From: Porphyromonas gingivalis ATCC 33277
Lineage (GTDB): Bacteria > Bacteroidota > Bacteroidia > Bacteroidales > Porphyromonadaceae
Length of the DNA: 64,000 nt
Direction: 5' to 3'
Assembly (NCBI RefSeq): GCF_000010505.1
Contig: NC_010729.1
Coordinates: forward strand, 2,177,501 to 2,241,500
The notes beneath the pieces were generated by a model. It was not told the DNA's origin and made no database searches. It saw nothing but the letters and a program-made list of their open reading frames with translations. Numbering within the stretch: position 1 is the stretch's first letter; the number at the start of each line of letters is the position of its first letter. A program made the translations under genes and the position numbers. This document shows, in pieces, positions 1 through 9,900 of this stretch.

Positions 1-1
1 T

Positions 2-394
2 CTGTATGATTTTGTGGCTTTTTCCATAGATAAGTTGGAAGAAATGGACGGGCCGATGGCTAATTTTCATCTGGCTTTTCTTTTTCGTTTGCTTGTTCCA
101 TTGGGGTTGATACCCGATTTACAGTTCGGAGGAAGTGTTATTCCGCGTTGGTTCGATCCTGCTGATGGTCGCTTCGTACCGAATGCTCCTGCTCATGGAA
201 GGGGAATTCCGCCACATCAATCGACTTATTTACAGCTATTTAGACGTATTACATTCGATAATATGAAAGCTTTTCGACTTTCGAGAGCCGAGCGAAGACA
301 GGTTTTGGATTATCTGGTGGATTACTATCGCTTTCACCTTCCGCCTTTCCCTCTGTTAAAGACGCCCGACATTCTTTCGACTTTGTTCGATTAA
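2..394 (+). CDS. recO: DNA repair protein RecO, C-terminal part (gene runs off the left edge)
   Basis: Only the last 130 codons or so are in the window; the frame is open from base 2 and ends with TAA at 392-394. The stretch LYDFVAFSIDKLEEMD followed by NFHLAFLFRLLVPLGLIPDL is typical of the helical C-terminal half of Bacteroidetes RecO, which with RecF and RecR loads RecA onto SSB-coated single-stranded DNA. The OB-fold N-terminus lies outside the window. I see no zinc-finger cysteines in this part. A TAnnTTTG promoter for the next gene begins 37 nt after the stop, so recO probably ends its own transcription unit here. Identity is by recognition of the family pattern. Confidence 0.75.
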   Translation: MYDFVAFSIDKLEEMDGPMANFHLAFLFRLLVPLGLIPDLQFGGSVIPRWFDPADGRFVPNAPAHGRGIPPHQSTYLQLFRRITFDNMKAFRLSRAERRQVLDYLVDYYRFHLPPFPLLKTPDILSTLFD

Positions 395-431
395 CTGTTT
401 TATTTCTAACTGGGAAACGGTGCGGAAAACT

Positions 432-439
432 TATCTTTG
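432..439 (+). promoter_or_regulatory. Bacteroidetes -7 box upstream of the phosphohexomutase gene
   Basis: TATCTTTG matches TAnnTTTG exactly. It lies 27 nt before the ATG at 467. No clear -33 TTG is visible. Its position excludes the upstream in-frame TTG at 437 as the true start. Confidence 0.6.
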
Positions 440-466
440 TGCGTATTGCAGAAACACAAAATACTT

Positions 467-2215
467 ATGGGAACAGACAAACTATTGGATCAAGTACGTG
501 CCAAAGCCCGAATTTGGCTCGGAACAGAATACGACGACTCCACTCGAAAAGCCGTTCAGGCTATGCTGGACAATGCAGATACGACCGAACTCGTGGATGC
601 ATTCTACCGAGATTTGGAGTTTGGTACAGGCGGACTTCGCGGCATCATGGGAGCTGGAACCAATCGTATGAACCGCTATACGGTAGGCGCAGCTACTCAA
701 GGACTCTCCAACTATCTCTTGCGCGAGTTTGCCGGTTCTTCGGATATCAGTGTCGTTATCGGCTACGACTGTCGGAACAATAGCCGTTTTTTTGCCGATA
801 CGGCAGCGGCTGTATTCTCGGCCAACGGCATCGGGGTTTATCTGTTTGAGGAACTTCGTCCTACACCGGAAATATCTTACGCCATTCGTCATCTGGGATG
901 TAAGAGCGGTGTAATGATTACAGCTTCGCACAATCCTAAGGAATACAACGGCTATAAGGCTTATTGGGAAGACGGGGCACAGATTATAGCTCCACACGAT
1001 CGTAATATCATTGCCGAGGTCAATAGAATTCGCTCCGTTGATGAGATCAAATTCGAAGCCAAGCCTGAGCTGATTCGGATGATAGGTGAGAATATCGATT
1101 CGGCTTTCATTGCTGAAGTCAAGGCACTGAGTCTTTCTCCCGAAAGCATTGCTCGTCATCGGGATATAAAGATCGTATACACGCCTATCCACGGTACCGG
1201 AAGTACGGTGGTACCCCGTGCCTTACGTGAATATGGCTTTGCTAATATCATTCACGTGCCCGAACAGGATGTTGTAAGCGGAGACTTCCCTACGGTACAT
1301 TCTCCCAATCCCGAAGAGCCTGCAGCTCTCGCTTTGGCTATAGCCAAAGCGGAAGAAACGGGTGCCGATTTGGTTTTGGCCAGCGACCCCGATGCAGATA
1401 GAATAGGAGTTGCTGTGCGCAATAATGAGGGTAGGATAGTGCTCATCAATGGCAACGAGATTTGTTCGCTGCTTATCTATTATTCCATCATGCGTCGCAA
1501 GGAATTGGGCGATTTGCATCCTGATGATTATATCGTCAAGACGATTGTAACTACGGAATTGATCCGCGATATAGCGAAGAAAGAGCATGTGAGCATGTTC
1601 GATTGCTACACCGGTTTCAAATGGATAGCAGCCGTTATAAGAGAGAATGAAGGTCGTCGCCGCTACATAGGAGGTGGAGAGGAGAGTTATGGATTTTTGT
1701 GGGAAGACTTTATTCGAGACAAGAGTTCGGTATCTGCTTGTGCACTCTTCTGTGAAATGGCAGCTTGGGCTTTGGATCGAGGCATGAGTGTCTATCGACT
1801 CATCCGCAGCATCTATTTGGAATACGGTCTTTACTACGAAAAGGGACTTAGTGTGGTGCGTAAAGGCAAATCCGGAGCAGAAGAGATAGAAGCCATGATG
1901 AGAAATTATCGTGAGTATGCACCTGTAGAGCTCGGAGGTTCGCCCGTGCAGGAAATATTGGACTATGCTTCTCTCGAAGGAAAAGATTTCACAAGAGGAG
2001 AGAAGTTTTCACTCGATATGCCTACAACGAGCAATGTTCTTCAGTACAAGACCGAGGATGGCACCAAGGTTTCCATCCGTCCGTCAGGTACTGAACCGAA
2101 AATCAAGTTTTACATCGGAGTTCATTTCTCGGTCGCTAATGAGCAGGAATTAGATCGGGCCTATATAGTAGCAGAAGAAAAGATTGCTACCATCCTCCAC
2201 GACCTCGGTGTCTGA
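467..2215 (+). CDS. Phosphoglucomutase/phosphomannomutase family protein
   Basis: A 582-residue alpha-D-phosphohexomutase that interconverts hexose-1- and hexose-6-phosphates in the cytoplasm, feeding polysaccharide and LPS precursor synthesis. All four family signatures are visible in order: the phosphoserine loop TASHNPKEYNGYK near residue 155, the metal loop DPDADRIG near 305, the sugar-binding loop GGGEESYG near 405, and the C-terminal phosphate-binding RPSGTEPKIKFY near 545. The start is taken at ATG 467 (MGTDKLLDQ) rather than the TTG at 437, because that TTG falls inside the -7 promoter box. The length fits the long PGM/PMM subgroup of Bacteroidetes. It stands alone between recO and a strong terminator. 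The preference between glucose and mannose substrates cannot be read from sequence. Confidence 0.9.
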   Translation: MGTDKLLDQVRAKARIWLGTEYDDSTRKAVQAMLDNADTTELVDAFYRDLEFGTGGLRGIMGAGTNRMNRYTVGAATQGLSNYLLREFAGSSDISVVIGYDCRNNSRFFADTAAAVFSANGIGVYLFEELRPTPEISYAIRHLGCKSGVMITASHNPKEYNGYKAYWEDGAQIIAPHDRNIIAEVNRIRSVDEIKFEAKPELIRMIGENIDSAFIAEVKALSLSPESIARHRDIKIVYTPIHGTGSTVVPRALREYGFANIIHVPEQDVVSGDFPTVHSPNPEEPAALALAIAKAEETGADLVLASDPDADRIGVAVRNNEGRIVLINGNEICSLLIYYSIMRRKELGDLHPDDYIVKTIVTTELIRDIAKKEHVSMFDCYTGFKWIAAVIRENEGRRRYIGGGEESYGFLWEDFIRDKSSVSACALFCEMAAWALDRGMSVYRLIRSIYLEYGLYYEKGLSVVRKGKSGAEEIEAMMRNYREYAPVELGGSPVQEILDYASLEGKDFTRGEKFSLDMPTTSNVLQYKTEDGTKVSIRPSGTEPKIKFYIGVHFSVANEQELDRAYIVAEEKIATILHDLGV

Positions 2216-2247
2216 TCTGCATTTTCAGCTATAGATTAAGATAAACC

Positions 2248-2303
2248 AAGGGCTGCACCACAAGGGACTCTCCCTTTCGGCACAGCCCTTAGTCTATTTT
2301 TTT
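2248..2303 (+). terminator. Intrinsic terminator after the phosphohexomutase gene
   Basis: AAGGGCTG (2248-2255) pairs with CAGCCCTT (2283-2290), with an inner stem AGGGA/TCCCT. A T-run follows at 2297-2303. It closes the phosphohexomutase unit 32 nt after its stop. Confidence 0.75.
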
Positions 2304-2360
2304 ACTTGTAGATATCCCCTATTCGAGACCTTTGCAAAATAAGGAGGTGGAGTAAAGAGG

Positions 2361-2454
2361 AGTTCTTCGCATAAAAGGAGCGAGTGAAAGCGACTGCTGG
2401 CGGTTGTTCTTCAGCAGCACGAATAGTTCTTCGCATAAAAGGAGCGAGTGAAAG
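2361..2454. repeat. 30-bp direct repeat with 64-bp period inside the IS left end
   Basis: The same 30 bases starting AGTTCTTCGCATAAAAGGAG occur at 2361-2390 and 2425-2454. The 64-bp period looks like a local duplication within the non-coding left end of the IS. Confidence 0.8.
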
Positions 2455-2494
2455 GGGTGACAGTAAGGAGTGAAAGTAGTTGTAAATCCCCCCT

Positions 2495-2523
2495 TTGAGG
2501 AGCTGCTTGCACGAGCTCCTCAA
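2495..2523 (-). terminator. Hairpin downstream of the original transposase stop
   Basis: TTGAGGAGCT (2495-2504) and AGCTCCTCAA (2514-2523) form a perfect 10-bp stem just past the ancestral transposase stop at 2537. On the minus strand it is followed by a G-run, not a T-run, so terminator activity is uncertain. Confidence 0.45.
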
Positions 2524-2536
2524 GGGTGGTTATGCC

Positions 2537-3870
2537 TTATCCTACGGATGAGGACATAATTATCCCCGGGGTTCTGTATAAATTAACGCCAGTTCGATCT
2601 AAGCGAACATACCATAAAAATAAAACAAGTAGCTGTAAATCATACTCTTTTGTGATTCTCCGGCTGCATAATGATCGGGAAGAAGGGGCGGCTTCTAAGT
2701 CATTGGGCTTCAGATGTAGATAAAAAGCCATCTGAAGGCAATATAAGTGCCTGAAAAACACTGTGTGGAAAATAAAACACACTAATAACCAATGTGTTGT
2801 GCCATTCCTTTATATCGAACTCACGTTAAATTAAAGGCGATGCTTTCAAGAATGTTTTGAGTATGGGTCTTGGCAAGTCCCCGGTATCGACATCGTCCGC
2901 CATGAAACCACCGGCGAATACTGCCAAAGGTGCGTTCGATGGTGCTCCGTATCGGACCGATTGCTTTGTTTCGTTGCTTCTCTTCCTCGGTCAATGCCCT
3001 GTTGCGTTGTGCCTTGTGCATAATGCCGTCTTGAAGGTGATGGGCTTGCAGGTAGGAACGATTTTCCCCGCAAGCATATCCTTTGTCCGCCAAGACGGCT
3101 GTGCCTTGAGGTATGTTTGCACCCTGCAATAGCGGAATAAACTCCTTCGTGTCACTGCGGTTCGCTGCTGTCGTTATCACCTTTTGAACAATGCCTTGAA
3201 CATTGGTCAGACAATGCTTTTTGTATCCGTAGTGATAACGCTTTTGTTTGTACACCCAACGGGCTTCTTCATCCGTCCCTTTACGCTGACGGACAACCTG
3301 TTTTTGATAATCCTCCTCTGCCTCTTTTTCCTCCTCGCTCCGATTGTCTTCTCTGTCGTCTGCGACTTCAATCGTAATGCTTCCGTTGGGTTTATGCGGC
3401 GTCTTCACAAGGCTTGCATCGACAAGCACCCCTTCCCTGACCGAAATGTGATGGCGGGAAAGTTGTTTGTTAAACTGCGCCAATAGTTTGTCCATGAGCC
3501 CCAACTCTGTCAGTGCCGAACGAAATCGACTGATGGTGCTGTGGTCGGGAGATACCTCTTCCATCTTCAGCCCCAAGAATCGGGAAAAGGTGATTGAATC
3601 ATTGATGCGCTCCTCCAAAGCACAATCACTGAGGTTGTACCATGTCTCCAAAAGCAACATCTTGAATAAGAGAATCACGTCATAAGCCGGGGCGCCGATG
3701 GCATTTTGTCGCTTCGTGTATTTCTTGTTGATCAGCGTCCTGATCGGACGCCAATCGATAAGCGTGTCAACCTGATTGAGGAAGTCGTTTTGTGCTTTGC
3801 GATAACGCTTTGAAAGGAGTGCGTCTGCAAATGTTACATGCTCATCGGTATTCTTGGATTGGTATGCCAT
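2537..3870 (-). pseudogene. IS5-family transposase, 3' end split by a MITE
   Basis: The frame opens at ATG 3870 and encodes a DDE transposase of the IS5 family: an N-terminal DUF772-type region with the motif SPDHSTISRFR, then the DDE region with VLVDASLV, VLADKGYACGENR and IRSTIERTFGSIRRWF. Reading now ends after 349 residues (AFNLT) at 2821, because a MITE entered at 2826. Beyond the MITE the same frame resumes with YRTPGIIMSSSVG and stops at 2537-2539. Removing the insertion and one target copy restores 361 codons, the length I recall for this P. gingivalis transposase. Only 13 residues are lost, so residual activity cannot be excluded. The catalytic Asp, Asp and Glu regions are all upstream of the break. 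Confidence 0.85.
2586..2826. mobile_element. 241-bp MITE nested in the transposase gene
   Basis: A 241-bp non-coding insert has 13-bp near-perfect terminal inverted repeats: ACGCCAGTTCGAT at 2586-2598 and, inverted, ACGTGAGTTCGAT at 2814-2826. It is flanked by the 7-bp direct repeat TAAATTA at 2579-2585 and 2827-2833. It splits the transposase frame between codons for AFNL and YRTPG. It carries no gene of its own. The size is close to MITE239 described in P. gingivalis, but identity with that family is only a suggestion. A transposase acting in trans is required by definition. Confidence 0.85.
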
Positions 3871-3899
3871 GGGAGGAATATTATGCTGTTTTTAATACT

Positions 3900-3930
3900 C
3901 AAATATACAAAACAACTCCCTATTATACAA
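3900..3930 (-). promoter_or_regulatory. Transposase promoter (-7 TATATTTG, -33 TTG)
   Basis: On the minus strand TTG (3928-3930) is followed after 20 nt by TATATTTG (3900-3907), an excellent Bacteroidetes promoter. It fires 30 nt upstream of the transposase ATG at 3870. Confidence 0.7.
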
Positions 3931-3983
3931 TGAATTAACAAACAAAATACACACCAATCGCCGTGCAAAGGTCTCCATATATC

Positions 3984-6900
3984 GTTTTAATTCCTGTATG
4001 GTGCAATTGAAATAAACGAAATGAAAAAGACAACAAACAGAAGACCCTCGTTTTAATTCCTGTATGGTGCAATTGAAATGTGCCAGCTGCAGGGGGATGA
4101 CATAGCCATTGACGAGTTTTAATTCCTGTATGGTGCAATTGAAATGTGCCAGCTGCAGGGGGATGACATAGCCATTGACGAGTTTTAATTCCTGTATGGT
4201 GCAATTGAAATTCCGCGCCGCGAGGTGGAGACCCTGCCGGAGGCGAAGTTTTAATTCCTGTATGGTGCAATTGAAATCCTGAGAAAGAGGGGAGGGAGGA
4301 GCGATAGACGAAGTGTTTTAATTCCTGTATGGTGCAATTGAAATCGAGAATCTATTGAGTAGCGAAGTCGTCACAAAGATGTTTTAATTCCTGTATGGTG
4401 CAATTGAAATAGCCATAGCTCTTCAATTTCAATTTCTTCTTTTAATGTTTTAATTCCTGTATGGTGCAATTGAAATCGAAAATAACAAAAATAGATATAT
4501 TTATAAAAAAGAGTTTTAATTCCTGTATGGTGCAATTGAAATACTCTTATCATCTACTATCTCAAAAGCTCTTTTTGTTTTAATTCCTGTATGGTGCAAT
4601 TGAAATTCGCTATAACCCTATGTGATTCAGGAATCGGCTTGCTAGTTTTAATTCCTGTATGGTGCAATTGAAATGAAACATTCGAGCCGTATTCAATTAC
4701 GCCATCAATGGTTTTAATTCCTGTATGGTGCAATTGAAATCACCCATTGTGCCGCCGTCCTGACCGAAAACTTCTTTAGTTTTAATTCCTGTATGGTGCA
4801 ATTGAAATTCGCTATAACCCTATGTGATTCAGGAATCGGCTTGCTAGTTTTAATTCCTGTATGGTGCAATTGAAATGAAACATTCGAGCCGTATTCAATT
4901 ACGCCATCAATGGTTTTAATTCCTGTATGGTGCAATTGAAATCACCCATTGTGCCGCCGTCCTGACCGAAAACTTCTTTAGTTTTAATTCCTGTATGGTG
5001 CAATTGAAATTCGCTATAACCCTATGTGATTCAGGAATCGGCTTGCTAGTTTTAATTCCTGTATGGTGCAATTGAAATGAAACATTCGAGCCGTATTCAA
5101 TTACGCCATCAATGGTTTTAATTCCTGTATGGTGCAATTGAAATCACCCATTGTGCCGCCGTCCTGACCGAAAACTTCTTTAGTTTTAATTCCTGTATGG
5201 TGCAATTGAAATATTTCTTCATCTCGCGCTTGCTCAAAAGCGCGTTCAGTTTTAATTCCTGTATGGTGCAATTGAAATTGCATCAAGTCACGAACTTTCT
5301 GCGAGATGGAAAGTTTTAATTCCTGTATGGTGCAATTGAAATCCGTCTCGAAAAAATATCGGGACGTTTTTGTTTTCTGTTTTAATTCCTGTATGGTGCA
5401 ATTGAAATCTCCTTCACTTTGTCGACAATGTGCACTGTATTTGGTTTTAATTCCTGTATGGTGCAATTGAAATAGGCGGAGTATCTCTTTGCCACCCAGT
5501 CCGCGCGCAGTTTTAATTCCTGTATGGTGCAATTGAAATCGTAACCGCCTCGGTAGACCGCTCCGCACGGTCGTTGTTTTAATTCCTGTATGGTGCAATT
5601 GAAATGTGCATTCCGGACAGCTTTCGCTTAAAAAGTTAGCGGGTTTTAATTCCTGTATGGTGCAATTGAAATAAGAACGAACGCCTGCGCGATAAGCACC
5701 GCGAGCGTAGTTTTAATTCCTGTATGGTGCAATTGAAATATTTACCTGCAGACTTGTGCCCACCCACTTGATAGAGTTTTAATTCCTGTATGGTGCAATT
5801 GAAATTGGTCACGGAGCGATACCATGAGTGTTTAGTAGATGGTTTTAATTCCTGTATGGTGCAATTGAAATCGGAGGAGATCAGCTATGCGGATGATACC
5901 ACCCGTGGTTTTAATTCCTGTATGGTGCAATTGAAATTCAGAAAACTCGCGTCCATCTGATAGATGTACACGAGTTTTAATTCCTGTATGGTGCAATTGA
6001 AATTAAACGATCGAGGCGCGGAGACCCTCCTTGCCAGTAGTTTTAATTCCTGTATGGTGCAATTGAAATCCGTTCAGGAAAAAGTAACCGAGCTGAAGAC
6101 CATGCTGTTTTAATTCCTGTATGGTGCAATTGAAATAGGTGCTATCGCAGGACTGCAGGACATCCTCAATCGTTTTAATTCCTGTATGGTGCAATTGAAA
6201 TAGCCGCTCGACTTGACGCCATGCAAAAACAGATAGAGTTTTAATTCCTGTATGGTGCAATTGAAATTCTGCGAGTTGTGAGAGGCAATAAACTGCTGGG
6301 AGCGTTTTAATTCCTGTATGGTGCAATTGAAATATTGCTGTTAATTCTGTCATCTCTTATTTCTTTTAGTTTTAATTCCTGTATGGTGCAATTGAAATTC
6401 TATCTGCGTATAGCCCTCGCCGTCCACGCCCTGGTTTTAATTCCTGTATGGTGCAATTGAAATGGGAAGCTGCTTTGCTCGCTGAGATAGCAGCACTTCA
6501 GTTTTAATTCCTGTATGGTGCAATTGAAATTTTATTGACGCCACCCCGCCGACGAAAAAAAATCATGTTTTAATTCCTGTATGGTGCAATTGAAATTTTC
6601 GGTCTTTACGTTTGTCGCCACGGATACATGCTGTTTTAATTCCTGTATGGTGCAATTGAAATATTGTAAATAAATTACATGGCTATTGAAAAACAAATTG
6701 TTTTAATTCCTGTATGGTGCAATTGAAATGATTGTACGACTTTGCTATAAAGTCTGAGTTATTAAGTTTTAATTCCTGTATGGTGCAATTGAAATTATCA
6801 ACAATCACCGTCATATGTGTAATATACTTGAGTTTTAATTCCTGTATGGTGCAATTGAAATGGGCAGGCGTATTGCCCCACTTCTCCCCGAATGCATGTT

Positions 6901-9900
6901 TTAATTCCTGTATGGTGCAATTGAAATTGAGGAATCATATCAGTGTTTATTTTTTCATCGATTGTTTTAATTCCTGTATGGTGCAATTGAAATTGGAAGT
7001 GGGTAGAAGAAAGCCCCAACGTGTTTAAGGTTTTAATTCCTGTATGGTGCAATTGAAATCATGACAAAGAGACGGTTATCGGTAGAGGACAGGCAGTTTT
7101 AATTCCTGTATGGTGCAATTGAAATCGCGTGGAAGGGGCATGTACACTTGTAGTTCGCCCGTTTTAATTCCTGTATGGTGCAATTGAAATTGACAGGCCC
7201 TGCAGCGTGTGAGAGCGGAAATGCGTTTTAATTCCTGTATGGTGCAATTGAAATATTTTCAATCATGATATTTTATTTTTCCTGCAAACGCGTTTTAATT
7301 CCTGTATGGTGCAATTGAAATTCGCATGTGGGAGCGCGGCGGTCTCTGCTTTACGAAGTTTTAATTCCTGTATGGTGCAATTGAAATTCAGCGTGATGAG
7401 CGCTTGAGGCTCCTCCATCGAGTGTTTTAATTCCTGTATGGTGCAATTGAAATAAGGATGATTTGGAAAATTTAGTAAGATAGTTGATAGTTTTAATTCC
7501 TGTATGGTGCAATTGAAATTTCTTGGAGAAAGCGAAGACCATGAACCTAAGCGTCGGTTTTAATTCCTGTATGGTGCAATTGAAATGGAAATATAGTTAT
7601 TGTATCTACTAAAAGACATAGTGTTTTAATTCCTGTATGGTGCAATTGAAATACCCCATCTTGCAGAGTATATGCGAGCAAAATTTGTTTTAATTCCTGT
7701 ATGGTGCAATTGAAATTAGTTAGCACAGTTGCTACTATCGTAGTAGCTGTGTTTTAATTCCTGTATGGTGCAATTGAAATAGATAAACTTTCTTCTCGAA
7801 TTAAGAAAATCGAGAGTTTTAATTCCTGTATGGTGCAATTGAAATCCGCGGCCATCGAGGCCACCGCCTCCGTCCTCCGCGGTTTTAATTCCTGTATGGT
7901 GCAATTGAAATTATGAAAACAGAAAAGAACTTCTCAGCCCTGAGTTTGGTTTTAATTCCTGTATGGTGCAATTGAAATCAAACTCAATGATTATCTGTCA
8001 AGAAGCAAGAAACGAGTTTTAATTCCTGTATGGTGCAATTGAAATAGTAAAAATTACCCTAGATGCCGAAACGGACGGCCTTGTTTTAATTCCTGTATGG
8101 TGCAATTGAAATCAGAATTTGCACGAACAGTATGATGTTCGTGTTCTTGTTTTAATTCCTGTATGGTGCAATTGAAATAAGCGCGAGACAGGCCGAGCCG
8201 GCACAGCTTAGTGCGTTTTAATTCCTGTATGGTGCAATTGAAATAAAACGGCGATAAAATAGCGTTCGAGATTTTCCGCAGTTTTAATTCCTGTATGGTG
8301 CAATTGAAATTAGTTGTAGCGATTGTCTCAGTTGCATTACTCCTTACGTTTTAATTCCTGTATGGTGCAATTGAAATAAATAACGAGAAAAAGAATGCTT
8401 AAATTGTTCTTCGTGTTTTAATTCCTGTATGGTGCAATTGAAATAGAAGAGGGTAAACTATTTGCTAATCTTGAATGCTTGTTTTAATTCCTGTATGGTG
8501 CAATTGAAATTCTCAATATCTTTCATAGCTACTAAAAATTTACGAAGTTTTAATTCCTGTATGGTGCAATTGAAATATTGCTGTTAATTCTGTCATCTCT
8601 TATTTCTTTTAGTTTTAATTCCTGTATGGTGCAATTGAAATTCTATCTGCGTATAGCCCTCGCCGTCCACGCCCTGGTTTTAATTCCTGTATGGTGCAAT
8701 TGAAATTGCCCCCTCACCCATCTAACCTCGAGCCGTTGAGCCGTTTTAATTCCTGTATGGTGCAATTGAAATGATTACATAATGATAGACGACAGAGATT
8801 GTGCAGAAGTTTTAATTCCTGTATGGTGCAATTGAAATGTACTGATAATTACGCTGCAAGGTCAGACGGTGATGTTTTAATTCCTGTATGGTGCAATTGA
8901 AATTTGCCAGGGCTTGCTGATGCGCGCGCTCCAGCTGCTGTTTTAATTCCTGTATGGTGCAATTGAAATACAGAACCAGCTCCGTCAAATCTCCCGCTTT
9001 TTGTCGTTTTAATTCCTGTATGGTGCAATTGAAATTGCCCCCTCACCCATCTAATCTCGAGCCGCTGAGCCGTTTTAATTCCTGTATGGTGCAATTGAAA
9101 TTATTCATTCGCTCAAGCGAGGGCATCCTGCTGCAGCGTTTTAATTCCTGTATGGTGCAATTGAAATGCTCGCGGAGGGAGAGGGTGCCGGTATCCTGCC
9201 TCCGTTTTAATTCCTGTATGGTGCAATTGAAATAGAGTCTGTATGTGAAAGTGTAGTTCGAAACATTATGTTTTAATTCCTGTATGGTGCAATTGAAATA
9301 GAATACTTTGAAGTTGTATTCAATTACTTTGAAGTTTTAATTCCTGTATGGTGCAATTGAAATCCGTTGTGACAGAGCTGCGCCGTCGTGGCTATGATGG
9401 TTTTAATTCCTGTATGGTGCAATTGAAATTGAAAGCCCGAAGATAATCTACACGCAAGATTGTTAGTTTTAATTCCTGTATGGTGCAATTGAAATCGTCA
9501 TCAGGTGGATATTCTTACTGCTATCCACGAGTTTTAATTCCTGTATGGTGCAATTGAAATTCGTCTGCGACGTATCGCAGCTCTGCCAGCTCCGCGGTTT
9601 TAATTCCTGTATGGTGCAATTGAAATGCATCTTCGCAGGAAAGAAGAAGGCTCCGTCCTCGAGTTTTAATTCCTGTATGGTGCAATTGAAATAACAGTCA
9701 AGGGGGAGCCGACCTCTCCGGCGGATTTGTTTTAATTCCTGTATGGTGCAATTGAAATGCAGTGCGGCCGACAAGGCTAACCTCGCTCAGCTGAGTTTTA
9801 ATTTCTGTATGGTGCAATTGAAATAATCCATGTTCATGAGGAGAGGATACGAGTTCTATTGTTTTAATTCCTGTATGGTGCAATTGAAATCCTTTTGCTA

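Larger units (their letters stand above)
2325..3975 (-). mobile_element. IS5-family insertion sequence (IS1126/ISPg1-like), interrupted by a MITE
   Basis: The ends are inverted: GAGACCTTTGCA at 2325-2336 and its reverse complement at 3964-3975. Between them lie an IS5-type transposase gene on the minus strand, its promoter and a terminator-like hairpin. The total is 1651 bp. Subtracting the nested 241-bp element, its 7-bp target duplication and a 64-bp local duplication gives 1339 bp, close to the remembered 1338 bp of IS1126. I see no convincing target duplication at the outer ends. The right end lies 8 nt from the first CRISPR repeat, so the element landed in or beside the end of the array. 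Because the transposase is truncated, it is probably not autonomous now. Confidence 0.85.

Noticed and set aside
2302-2523. A 73-codon frame in the IS left end
   Set aside because: It spans the inverted repeat and the duplicated segment of the IS, so it is non-coding DNA of the element.
3871-4013. Type II-style tracrRNA or anti-repeat near the array
   Set aside because: No cas9 and no partial repeat outside the array were seen; a type I system needs none.
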